Source: Podocnemis expansa
Lineage: Eukaryota > Chordata > Testudines > Podocnemididae
Reading direction: 5' to 3'
DNA length: 64,000 nt
NCBI GenBank assembly: GCA_007922195.1
Contig: ML681997.1
Span: 13,342,626-13,406,625 of the forward strand
The notes under the pieces were generated by a model. That model worked only from the letters and a program-made list of their open reading frames with translations. It ran no database searches and was not told the origin of the DNA. This document shows, one piece after another, positions 44,951 to 55,802 of the stretch. The position numbers and the translations under genes were made by a program. The stretch's first letter is position 1, and every line of letters starts with the position of its first letter.

Positions 44951-45770
44951 CTACAATATGCTGATGATACAAACCCTCTTGCTACAATCACCAAGCTAAT
45001 GCAACAAATGTTGGAGTTTGTAAAAGCTGTTAGTGGGGAATATGGAATATTCCTGAATGAGGTGGAAATAAAATGCATGTACATTGACATGACTAACAAC
45101 AACTGGACGCAGGCAGATATGATTACTGGAGAAGCTGTAGAGGTAGGAGATGGACTTAATTATCTGCAGATAAAATGCAAAGCCAATAAAGGAGATTGTA
45201 CCAAAAAAAAAATTGGAAGAAGACTTGGGATATCATATCCTTGGCCTTCCTTAAGAAAGGGTGAAAAAACCATGGCATCTTGAAATGTACAAAAGTACAA
45301 CAGGTGAAAAGCTTAATTTCTACCATAGTGATTTATGGCTGTGAAGTGTGGATCATTAATGCTGCTGACAAGAAGAAAAGAGAAGCCTTTGAAATGTAGT
45401 GCTAGTGAAGCATTTGCATTTGTTCTGGATGGAGAAGATGATGAATGCCTATATTAGAAATATTATTGGAGAGAAATAAACTCTGATTTCAGAAATCAAT
45501 GGATGCAAACTCAGGTAATTTAGTCACATGAAGTGGAGAGAAGGAAATACCTCAAGGAAGTTATTATGGAAGCAATGATGGATAGTCATTATCTTAGGGG
45601 ATGACCTGTGAGTAGATGGATGGAGGGTCTGCAGGAGATCACAAGAAGGTCAGCTGAAGTGCTAAAATTAGCTTGAGGGCTTGAAGTTAGCAATGGATCA
45701 TGAAGGCTTTTCAAAATTCTGCTATGATGTCATCTATATTCAGACCTGAATAAATGGCTTTACTTTATAT
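44951..45770 (+). pseudogene. Reverse-transcriptase remnant of an RTE/BovB-like LINE
   Basis: It begins at a YADDTNPLATITKLMQQML reverse-transcriptase catalytic motif (YADD), continues through GIFLNEVEIKCMY and reads GDCTKKKIGRRLG near 45188. Downstream, in broken frames, come VIYGCEVWIINAADKKKREA and a C-terminal segment resembling GLQEITRRSAEVLKL. The order suits an endonuclease-type LINE other than CR1, closest in my memory to RTE/BovB. The upstream half is missing: the copy starts exactly where the CR1 tail ends. It is interrupted by many stops. Confidence 0.6.
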
Positions 45771-46087
45771 GTAAGGTCCTTTAAGATCTTTGGATTGAAG
45801 GCCCTATGGACATGCAAAGTATGCATTTTACGAGAACGGTGAGGATGTGAGTTGATATGCAAAACAAAGAACTTAGGGATGTTGCTAGAAAAATTTGTGG
45901 TTTATATTAGTCCTTACCACCTTACATTACAAAGGGGAGCAAACTTGATGATAGAATCCCTGGGAAAGGAAAAACGTAACTTTTTTTCCAGGTAGTGAAC
46001 GTGTCATTTCTAAACAAACACATCTAATAGCTCTGGAATATATGTTACCATTCAGCCGAGCTCAATAAACAACGATCAGAAACTAAG

Positions 46088-46205
46088 ATCCTGGGATTTG
46101 ATTCTTCTCTGTCTTAAGCTGGGGGTGAGTCAGAAGTAATTCAGCCGGAGTCAGTGAAGTTACACTCAGTCGAAAGGTGTATAAGTGAAGGCAGAAACAG
46201 GAGCA
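46088..46205. repeat. Ancient dispersed repeat
   Basis: 'gggtgagtcagaagtaattc' and 'ggagtcagtgaagttacact' resemble an old amniote interspersed repeat carrying the phrase 'caatggagttacac'. Similar phrases occur near 59770-59840. Family not named. Confidence 0.4.
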
Positions 46206-46609
46206 ACAATACAGTCTGTGAGCACGCACACCAAATAACTGGGTTGGGTTCATAGAAAACAAAAAGTGTCATTACTGAACAACACTTTGTTCTTGGCCCT
46301 GCCTGGCTGTTGTGTTTGCATTTGAACCTTAACGCTGACAGGATGTAATACTCTGTTTACTTAAGGTGAAGGCTCCACATGCGCCCAGGTGCATGTGCTG
46401 ATTCATTCTGTATCGCATTGTAATGCGGGGAAAATGCAGCCACCATGGTATGTGGATCTCCATTTCAAGTCCTGGAGGTGGGGGGAGGCATTTGCGTCTG
46501 CTGAGTGCACCACACATTACACTCAGTTTACACTAGGGGGGCAATGTGCCCATTGCAGGGAGAGTCAGAAGCCATAAGTTCTGTTTCAAGTTCTGATCTG
46601 CTGTGTGAT
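46206..46609. other. Gene-free stretch
   Basis: Ordinary composition. No feature recognised. Confidence 0.4.
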
Positions 46610-47031
46610 CTTGTACAAATCCATGCGACTTAATCAGGCGAGACTGAAGGAATTAGGCTTATTTAGCCTGCAGAAGAGAAGACTGAGGGGAGATTTGATA
46701 GCAACCTTCAGCTACTTCAAGGGGTGCTCCAAAGAGGAGGGAGCTAGGCTGTCGTCAGTGGTGACAGAGGACAGAACAAGGAGTAATGGTTTTAAGTTGT
46801 AGCTGGGGAGGTCTATTGGATACTAAGAAAAACTTTTCTACTAGGAGGGCGGTGAAGCATTGGAATGGTTTACCTAGGGAGGTGGTGGAAGCTCCATCTT
46901 TGGAAACTTTTAACGCCTGTTTAGACAAAATCCTGGCTGGGATGATTTAGTGGGAGTGATGCTGCTTTTAGCAGGGGGTTGGACTAGATGACCTCATGAG
47001 GTCCCTTCCAGCCCTAATATTCTATGATTGT
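46610..47031 (+). mobile_element. CR1 LINE 3' end with ORF2 C-terminus
   Basis: The frame at 46605-46802 reads [20 protein letters not shown] and then FKGCSKEEG, the conserved CR1 ORF2 C-terminus, closed by a stop at 46800-46802. The 3' UTR ends with 'ggactagatgacctcatgag', 'gtcccttccagccctaatat' and the tail TCTATGATTG. It is the best-preserved CR1 coding end in the window. Confidence 0.88.
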
Positions 47032-47144
47032 GTGAAATCAAGTCCCTTCTGTGCTTCTGTTTTTATTGTCCACCTTGTCTATGAAGACTGCACAGTCTTT
47101 GGGAGAGGGCCTGTCCCTTCCCTTTATCTGCATTTGGATAGGCC

Positions 47145-47228
47145 CTAGCATGATGGGTTCCCAGTCTCAGGTGGAGCCTCTAAGATCTGGTCCCTTCCAG
47201 CCCTATGATTTGATTTGATTTGATTTGG
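47145..47228 (+). mobile_element. CR1 LINE tail with TTGAT-type repeats
   Basis: 'tggtcccttccagccctatg' is followed by four ATTTG units (47206-47226) rather than ATTCTATG units. This is a very short 5'-truncated copy. Confidence 0.65.
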
Positions 47229-50200
47229 AATACAGATAAATAAGAAACTGGCCCGACCTGTCTCTTTCTTTCTTAGGGCTCTTTGAAATCAGTGGCAAAA
47301 CTCCAGGTTTGGAGCACTGTCTCCTGTGTTTGAAATATAAGAAGCTTGTTTTATGTTTATGTATTGAGAATTTATTCCTGACCTTCCAGTGGGAAAGTGA
47401 AGGTCACCAATAATGGATTTTGCAGTGTGAAGAGGCATAGCTGTAATTCCTCCTCTCCGCCTTCGAACCATTAGCCTAATTTAATAACCAACCTCAATTA
47501 GCCCTGACATTTACCACTTATGACATTAGAAAAAGTGACCAGGGCCATGTCAGCGGTGAACAGCAGCTGCATGTACCATACAAAACTCTTCAGCCAATAC
47601 TGGCTTCTGAGCACACTTTTGCAAAGTCAGGCTTTGAAGTTTTCTCTCCTCTGATATGTAAAAATAATGAAATCAAGCATCAGTTTGTGAAAAAGGACTC
47701 GGAATGTAGCAGCAACAAAAGAAATCTTCCTCTGACCTAGTGGCTGATCCAGTGATGTGATATCTTGGGCTTCTGCCCCTGAACACTGCAAGCAACTCAA
47801 CAGAGAAGGCTCCCCAAACCAACCTCTACCATGTACAAGCCCAAACATATGTTGTGCTGAATCAGTTAGCTGGTTAAGTTTTCTGCAGCTCTACACCACC
47901 TGAGCTCGATTCAAGTAGGGTATGAGATGGTGAAATCCCTGCTTGAGGTTGCTGGCAGCAGAAAGTCCACAGGGGGAGTGAGAAAGAGCACAGATAACAG
48001 CAATGCAAGCTGTTGCCTTAGGACTGGGCACCAGTCAAAACAGCTGGCAGGTGAGATGGGGTGCGGCTGGAACAGGCACAGAGCGTGTTGATTCAGCCCT
48101 TCCAGTCACTGGCTCCTGGCAGCTGTCTAGAGCCAGTTAAAGCTGCGTCAGGTTGGTGGCAAATGCAATGGAGAGCAGCCAGGCCAGTTTGAGTGAAAAT
48201 CTACTGGAACCACAACTGGCCTTTCAGGTCCAGGGCAAAAGCATCAATTGCCCCTCCCTGAATCAGCTTTACTGACTCTGGCCCCAGGAGTTTATTGGTA
48301 AGCAGAAAATTCCAGACTCTGCAGCTGCTCACAGTTTTTTGGCCATGAAAATAGTTGTGGTGCAAAGGAAGCATTCGGGGCTGGGTTTGGGGGCAGGGCA
48401 GAAATTGCAAAACCACCACATGTTGTGGCCCAGAATTTGTCCCACACAAGCTGTGGAGGAGAGCAATGTACGCCAAAAGGCTTTTGTGTTTTAACACATG
48501 AAAATAGAACAGCATGGAAAAAACAGACCGAATAGGAAAACACTCACCCAGCATGAGCTGCAAGAATGAAATCAAGGGCAAGGAGGTAGAGAAGTGAAAA
48601 CATGTACTCATCTATGACTAAGGACCACACCTTCCCCCACCCGCCAACTCCCACCAGCCTAAATATAACAAAAAGGTAATGATGGGATGGAGTCCAGTTA
48701 AATAAATATTAATTACACAGGGCCAGATTGTGGGACTGCTTCCATGAGAAAGGGTTGCACTACCAACCCCACAAAAAAAAAAAGTGACTTTTTCTATTGT
48801 ATTTTGCTGTGCTTGGAGATTAGTTCTGCAGGCAGACAGCTCTGCAGATTTTGAAAGGAGGGACCCCTCCACCCCCGTTGATTCATGCATGCAGTTGCAA
48901 CGGTTTAAGGGCCTTGCTTTGGTACTGAAGGGTAATGCTGATGACTTAGTAAGCTGGAAATAAAACCCAAATGCAGGGACAGACCAAGCATTGCTGTGTC
49001 TCGATTTCAACAACAGCGAACAAGACTTTGATATCTGCAGCTATATTTGAAGATAGTAGCCCAGTTCCTGCTCTGCAAAAGCCTTGCACCAATGCAAATA
49101 ATCCTATAGCCAGCATCACTGATTGCTGGTTTGGGCCCCTGAAAATGGAGGGTGGGCCTGGCCAGGGGCAGCTTCCAGTCTCATGATCAGAAGCTGCCTC
49201 GAGGGAGGTAGAGAGGCGTTATGACCAGCAGTGGTGCAAACTTTTCTGTCACGGCTGCAGGACCAGCCAGTAGCCAGCAGCCAGCAGCCATGGCTGTGAG
49301 CAGGGCAGATGCACAAGTGCTGGTGCCTCTGCTTTACCCCCACCTGCAGCTGCTGGGCAGCCCTGCAGCCAGTGGAAAATTTTGTGCTGTTTCTGAGTGC
49401 TAAGGTTGGGCCTTCCCCTCTCCCACCAGCTCTGTGCCGCTCTGAAGCCATCTTTCTACCCCCAGGGGTCGGTTCTGTGCCACCCCTTGGCTAGCTCTCC
49501 TTCGCCCCTTGGCACCCTCCACCAGCTCTTTCTCTCCGGCTCTACACCCTGCCCCCAGCCCATCTGTGAATATTATTCCTCACCCCTGATCTAGACCTTG
49601 CTTTTGAATTTCAAATCATTGATAGCCATATATAGGTGGGTGGAAAGAACTCCCTTACTCTAGCACAGAAGGAGATAGAGTGTGTGATAAGAAAAACAGG
49701 TTCACACAGGTACAGGCCTTGGTGAGGAGAGTTGCTAGTCAGTTAGTCTCACTACATAAGTGTTGCTTTTGATACAGCCCCAATAAGGAATTTTAATTCA
49801 GTGCCAACTTTCTTTGAACAAGCTGCTGTCTGCGTGTGGTTCTTCTAAGCACTGGGGGAATCATATTGTCACATTTTGGTTTCTCCAGGCATTTTCACAC
49901 CACTTTTCCCGTTGCAGATGAAATTAAATACAATAATAAATGGCATTGCTGTAACATATGTCCTACCTCCAGACATAAACTGTATTAAAATTATTCATCA
50001 CCCTTGGGAAAAATAAGATAGCTGAAGAAACAATATCTAACACTTAAAAGTTGCTTCTTTGATCCCAACAGATCTCATGGAGCTTTATAATGCCTGATCC
50101 TGAAGACGTTAAGCAAGTTTTTTGTCCCATTTAATGCCATGGAATGAATCCTGTGAGCCAGGCTCACAGGGCTGGATTCCCTATTATATGAATCGCCTCC

Positions 50201-52930
50201 CATGTCTGAGTGAAAACTGGCAGCTCTTTAACATCACACGGCCACTGCACATGACTTTTGTACAGGAAGTTGGGGGCGTGGTTGGGTCTCAGAAGGCAGA
50301 ATATAGTTATAATAACTGGAATTTAACTATGCCAGCAGAGCTAATGCCACTTCATTTGCAAAAAGTTGTCTAGGATGTTTAGGGCTTCATGTGCTCTGAC
50401 CCTGATCCAGCAAAGCACTTCAGCATATACATAACTTTAAACAACTGGGATTTTTCTCTTCTCTTTGGATTCTTAGACCATGCCCATCACTGTAGTACCT
50501 GAGCACCTGTTCATGTGCTTAAAGATAGGCATTGTACTGAAATGTTCTGCTGGACAGGCTCTGGGCACTCAGCACCTTGAAAGATAAAGCCCCCTATAAT
50601 CACAGGTAGCAAAAGCCTGTTTCTAAGTCTCATCCAAAAGATGGATGCAAGCTAATTGATGCTTTGTAATCTAGTAATAGGAGCACTTAGTGCTTTGAAT
50701 ATCCCCCAATGGACGTTCCAATTGTAATTCTTCTTGGAAAGTTACAGGAACTGCCTGCTGGATTTAAATACCCAGAATCCTTAGCTCAAAACTGAATATG
50801 TTTCTTTTAAGAGAGTGAAATCTAAAACATGTTGGGCTGTTAGCAGAAAATGTTATGGTCTGGTATCTGTCACTGCAAAATAAAAAGAATAAAATAAAGT
50901 CTGCATGTATACAATATACCACAAACTTGTTGTAAAGCATCTGAACCTGTCCAATTATTTCAGTAAATAGTATTGTTTCCTTGCAAGGGCATGTGGCAAT
51001 TTTTTGTATTAAATGCAAAGTTTAAAAAAACACAGACAAACTGAAACAAAGAAAAAAAAAACAAGAAAAGAGAAACTGCATAAATATTCTGCCTTTAGCA
51101 GAGTGATTAGACTTGGGATATTTCTGTATTCTCACACTGTTTTTGTGGAAAATTTTACTCCTAATTCCTAACTATCAGCCAATTTTCTTCCCCTCTCTTT
51201 ATTTTTTTAAACTGTACACTTGTACAGAACTCTTCCTTAATTGCTGCAGCAAAGTTTCCTGAATAGCCTGGCTCAGAGTTGGATCCCCAAATGCCAAAGA
51301 AAAAACAAAAAATAAAATGGGATAGTTTTACTTATCAGACATTAGCTGTTCCTTTCACATAGGTTTCAATGGATGCATCTTTATTAAAATATGCTTTCAT
51401 AAGTATATTTCTCCTTCTCTGGCCAGCTCAGAAATATTTTGCTGGCAGGGTAGAAAGCTCTTATAATTGAAGCTGCTATAAATCAGATGACTCTCAAGTC
51501 ATTTGATGCTTACAGCCTGAGTCTGTGGAGCCGCAAGAATGGAGGTTACAGAGTGTCATTGCAAAATGAATTACTAGTGAAACTTGTAACATCAAGGTAT
51601 GGATGGGAGAGAAGTGTTCATAGGCTCTCAGAAAGGAAATTTGTCTTTTTCTTTTTAAAATGCCTTTGCTAGTGGAATTGCTCAGTGTGAAGAGTTATAC
51701 CATCCATATTACCTATGGTCAGTAGCAGCTCTTTCTGGAAACTTGTTACTGGCTGCTGTTATTAATAATTATTGAATTGTTTGTATTGAAACCCCACCTG
51801 AATTTGGGACCTCAATTCACTAGTGGGTCTGCCTTTAATAAAGGTGGCTGCTGCCTCTCACTGTTTTCATTGCCATTGAAGCCGTGCCTGCCAGAAACAG
51901 GGCTGCCACATTATGGTTTAGGGCCAGGATGCAAGGACTGTGAGCAACAAACACCAGGTGTGGGGAGAACAAATGGGAGGCAGGAGATGGATTTAGGGGT
52001 TGCAGGGGTGTGGGAGGACGTTGGGGCAGGAGAGAGGTTGGGGAGGGTGCAATGGATACTGATGGGGGTGGGAGATGGAGGGGAGCAGACAACAGCTGAA
52101 CCCTACTTGCGGTAGTGGTGGGGCAGTCCCCCCTGAGCAGCCAGAAGAAGTCAATGTTGTCAGCTCTCATGAATTGATGGTGAATTGCAAGACTTTGGCA
52201 CCTGCAGGAAGAGTTTAGTCTCTTTTAATCCTGCAGTTTTCAGGGCTGGGCAGGAATCTGTGTGCAAGAGCCTCAAGGCAAAGGGCACAGTCCTGCCCTG
52301 CTGCTCAGCCCTGTCTTTAGCAGACGGGCCTATAACAGTGAGAGAGTCCTGGGGCAGCAAGAGGTAATGGAGGGGGCTTTTAAGGAATAGCTGCTACTGG
52401 ATAACACTTCTCTGCTTCCCTCTGTTTTGGGACTTCTCTACTTGGGATCCAGGCAGAGGAGAAGCCACAAGGAGGTGCAGAGTATGAATTGGTACAGCTG
52501 CATCTGGGGAAGAGCAGAAGCCCTACAGACAGTATCTGGTGAAGGGAAGAAGCCCTAGAAGGCATCAAGACAAGAGAGGGAGGAGTCAAGATAGTAACAG
52601 AGAATGGATGGCCATTCCCCTGTTTAGAGGCAGGGAGAGGGTAAGTGGAGTCTCCGTCCGAGTGCCATTCATTTTATGTGCTCTTAAACTTGGCATTTCT
52701 ATCTGAAGTGATCATACATGTTGGCCAAGAAGTAAAAGGGAGTTAGAATCAAAAGCCAGACCAAAAAACCCCATGATTTGATCATGTTTTTAAAATCTTG
52801 TGACTTGGGGGGCTAGCGTTATGACTTTTTAGGAACTGACTCATAATTTGTGACCTCTTGAGGGTGGCAGTATTTTTCTACTACTGTGAGATAGAAATTA
52901 GACTTACAGGACAGTAGCTCCCAGTTTCAC
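47229..52930. other. 5.7-kb gene-free stretch
   Basis: No gene, RNA or clearly nameable repeat was recognised. Open frames of up to 136 codons (for example on the minus strand at 48201-48611) have no domain, start context or codon pattern that would support coding. Simple A runs occur at 48770-48783 and 51048-51063, and a G-rich piece at 51955-52090. Single unrecognised exons cannot be excluded by eye. Confidence 0.45.
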
Positions 52931-54835
52931 TCTCCTTCAGCTGAACCTTTTGGTTATAGTGACCATAATGTAAGGATGTTTGACATCCTTAAGGGCAGGG
53001 GGAATATCAAAGCAGCCCGCCACAGTAACATTTGACTTCAAACAAGTGAACTACACAAAACTGAGGAAGCTGGATAAAGGGAAATTTAAGAGTGAAATAG
53101 TAAAATGCCTCCAAGGTGCATAGAAGTTTTCTAAAACACCAGCAAAACAGAGGCTCTCATTAAATGTATATCCCAAACTAAAAAGAAAGTAAGAGACCAA
53201 CACACGGTACATGGCTAAAACAATGAGTGAAAGAGGAGGTTAGAAGTGAAAAGATACCCTTTAAAAATTGGAAATCAAATCCTATTAAGGATGAGAGAAA
53301 AGAGCATATACACTGGCAAGTCAAATATAAAAGTGTAATTAGAGAGGCCAAAAAAAAATGAAAAGCAATTAGCCAGACTTAAAAATGAACAGCAAAATGT
53401 TTTTTAACTACATCAGAAACAGGACGCCTGCCACTCAGTGAGACCATTGGACAACTGAGGTGTTAAAGCAGGGGTCAGCAACCTTTGCCAACCCCTGTGC
53501 CGGTCCTTCTTCCCTGGCCCTCAGCTGGTGCCAACGGCCCCCTATGCTGAAAAAATGTGGTGGCTGCTTGAAAATTCAGCAGCAGTTACGGCTTCCCAGG
53601 CATGTCACGGAAAGAAGTTGCCCAGAGCAGTTCGTCTTGGCGGTGTGCCTGGGGACAGCGTCCCTAGGCATGCCACAAAAAGAAGCAGCTCCTTTCAGGG
53701 GTTCCCTGGCATGCTGCAGAAAGAAGCTGTCCAGAGTGGCTCCTTTGGGAAGGACCATGCTACAGAGAGGAGCCATGCCAGGCAGCTTTTTTCTGTGTCA
53801 CATGGAGGCATAGGCATAGGGGGACCCTCTGTGTCCCAGCTGCACCAAAGGAAGCCACCCAGAGTGGCTTTTGGTGCAGAGGGTGCTGCGTGCTGCTCTG
53901 AATGGGCTTGGTTGCCACTGTCGGCACACCTGCCAGGGGTTGCCTACCCCTGTGTTAAAGGAATACTTAGGGAAGACCAGGCCATTGTGGAGAAGTTAAA
54001 GGAATTCTTTCCATCAGTCTTTACTGCAGAGGATGTGAGAGAGATTCCCACATCTGAACCAATATTTGTAGGCAACAAATTTGAAGAACGATCCCAGAAT
54101 TAAAGGGTTAATAGAAGAGGTGTTGAAACATATTGATAAATTAAACAACAATAAGTCACTAGGACCAGATGATATCCAAGAGTTCTGAAGAAACTCAAAT
54201 ATGAAATTGCAGAACTATTAACTGTGATGCATAACCCATCACTTAAATCAGGTTCTGTACCAGATAACTGGTGGCTAGCAAATGTGACAGCAATTTTTAA
54301 AAAAGGATCCAGAGGTAATTCTGGGAATTTCAGGGTGATAAACCTAACTTCAGTACCAGAAAATTGGTTGAAACTATAGTAAAGAACAGAATGATGACCA
54401 GAAATGAACACACTTTGTTATGGAAGAATCAATAGGGAACTCATGCCCCACCAATCTGTTAGAACTCATTGAGAGAGACAAACACACAAACATAGACAAG
54501 GATGATCCAGCGGACACGACAGACCCGGACTTTCATAAAGTCTTTGACAAAGTCCCACATTAAAAGCATGCTGTCGTGGGCTAAGAGAGAAAGTCCTTTC
54601 GTGGATCATAGCTGGTCAAAAGACAGGAGGAGAAAGGATACAAATAAATGGTCAGTTTTCAGAATGATAACTAGTGGTGTCATCCAGGGATCTGGAAGTG
54701 ATTTGGAGAAAGGGGGGTGAACAGTGAAGCAGCAAAGTTTCCAGATGTTACAAAATTTCTTAAGAGAGGTAAGTCCAATGCAGGCTGCAAAGAATTACAA
54801 AGCGCTTTCACAAAACTGTGAGACTGGGAGAGTTG
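52931..54835 (+). pseudogene. CR1-type LINE ORF2 middle region, decayed
   Basis: Broken frames read SDHNVRMFDILKG-like text at 52958, FFPSVFTAEDVREIPTSEP at 54007-54063, then HIDKLNNNKSLGPDDI (54130-54180) and FDKVPH (54542-54560): the order of a CR1-clade ORF2 from the end of the endonuclease through the reverse-transcriptase fingers. A hAT element interrupts it at 53469-53952. No frame stays open long enough for function. Confidence 0.8.
53469..53952. mobile_element. Non-autonomous hAT-like element, family B, nested in CR1
   Basis: Ends CAGGGGTCAGCAACC and GGGGTTGCCTACCCCTG. Flanking octamers tgttaaag (53461-53468 and 53953-53960) are identical, a perfect 8-bp TSD. The 484-bp interior contains several similar units around 'catgccacaaaaagaagcag' spaced about 60 bases apart. 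It gives a 191-codon chance frame that fuses into CR1 sequence on the right. Confidence 0.92.
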
Positions 54836-54839
54836 GCCT

Positions 54840-55000
54840 GTGGGCTGGCTCAGCCCGCCTCTGGGGGCGGATTGGAGTGGGAGCTCAGAGCCTGGTCTCA
54901 GGCTAGCCGGGGAAGGGCAAAGGGGCCCCAACTCCAGCGCCCTCTAAAATGGGGTGCCTGGGGCTTTGCCCCGGTTGCTCAGCCCTAGTTATGACCCGGG
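54840..55000. mobile_element. hAT fragment, family D
   Basis: 'agcgccctctaaaatggggt', 'gcctggggctttgccccggt' and 'cagccctagttatgaccc' match the left end of the element at 25429-25910, inverted. The other end is missing. Confidence 0.6.
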
Positions 55001-55004
55001 CCTC

Positions 55005-55180
55005 AGGCTCCCAGATGCTGAAATTGAGCAACACGATGACTTGATAATTGCCTTGTTCTGTTCATTCTCTTTGAAGCATCTGGCATTGAGGATTGTTCAA
55101 GGACAGATATGGGGCTAGATGACCATAATCTGATACAGCATGGCCATTCTTGTGTTCATTCTTATGTCCTTATGTTCTTT
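55005..55180 (+). mobile_element. CR1 LINE 3' tail
   Basis: 'gggctagatgaccataatct', 'gatacagcatggccattctt' and 'cattcttatgtccttatgtt' are the 3' end of a CR1 family with a TTCTTATG-type tail. Confidence 0.75.
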
Positions 55181-55339
55181 CCTTCTGTGAAGTTCGGTAC
55201 TAGACTTACTCATCTTCATTCTCCCAGGATCTCAGTACCCCATAGCTCTGCAAAAACAAACGACTAATTCTCTTAATATCTTTTGGGTACGCTTATTAAA
55301 GGGTGAACCAGAACTGAATTAAGAAATGGGCCTATAGAG

Positions 55340-55802
55340 CAGTGGTTCCTAACCTTTTCAGTAACACAGCACACTTCAGTGAGACAAACAATTCCATGGC
55401 ACACCCCCTTTTTCAGCTGAATTGATTGCTCATAAATGTTACATTTACTTACATTTACTATAGTTATGACCTTACTGGAGGTTTGCAATATAGTGCATAC
55501 AACAAGCTAAAGAAGTATCAAACAAATTAATGTTTCAAATCCACTGGAAAAAATACACATCATTTTAATTTTACCCATTTGGCCACCTGCATTCAGAATA
55601 TTCATGCTTTTTGATCAAAAACCAATGACTTGCTTTTAATTTGGTGATTAATTTTCACAAGTTTTATGAGTAGCAATTTTGGTTGGATAGAATATTGTTT
55701 AAGATGTAACAGTGTTTGTTTTACATTGACTTTCATTACCTTTGTAAAAAATTTCATAGTAAACTTGGCCAGTTCTCATGGCACACCAGTTGAAAACCAC
55801 TG
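55340..55802. mobile_element. hAT-like element
   Basis: Left end CAGTGGTTCCTAACC, right end CCAGTTGAAAACCACTG. The flanking octamers ctatagag and ctacggat match at 5 of 8, a weak TSD. The interior repeats 'catggcacac' near both ends (about 55393 and 55778), fitting a longer inverted repeat. Non-coding. Confidence 0.65.

Noticed and set aside
48201..48611. 136-codon minus-strand open frame as a candidate host exon
   Set aside because: No recognisable domain, no splice-site support and unremarkable codon pattern; chance frame most likely.
53528..54103. 191-codon plus-strand frame
   Set aside because: It is a chance fusion of a hAT interior with decayed CR1 ORF2 across the insertion boundary.
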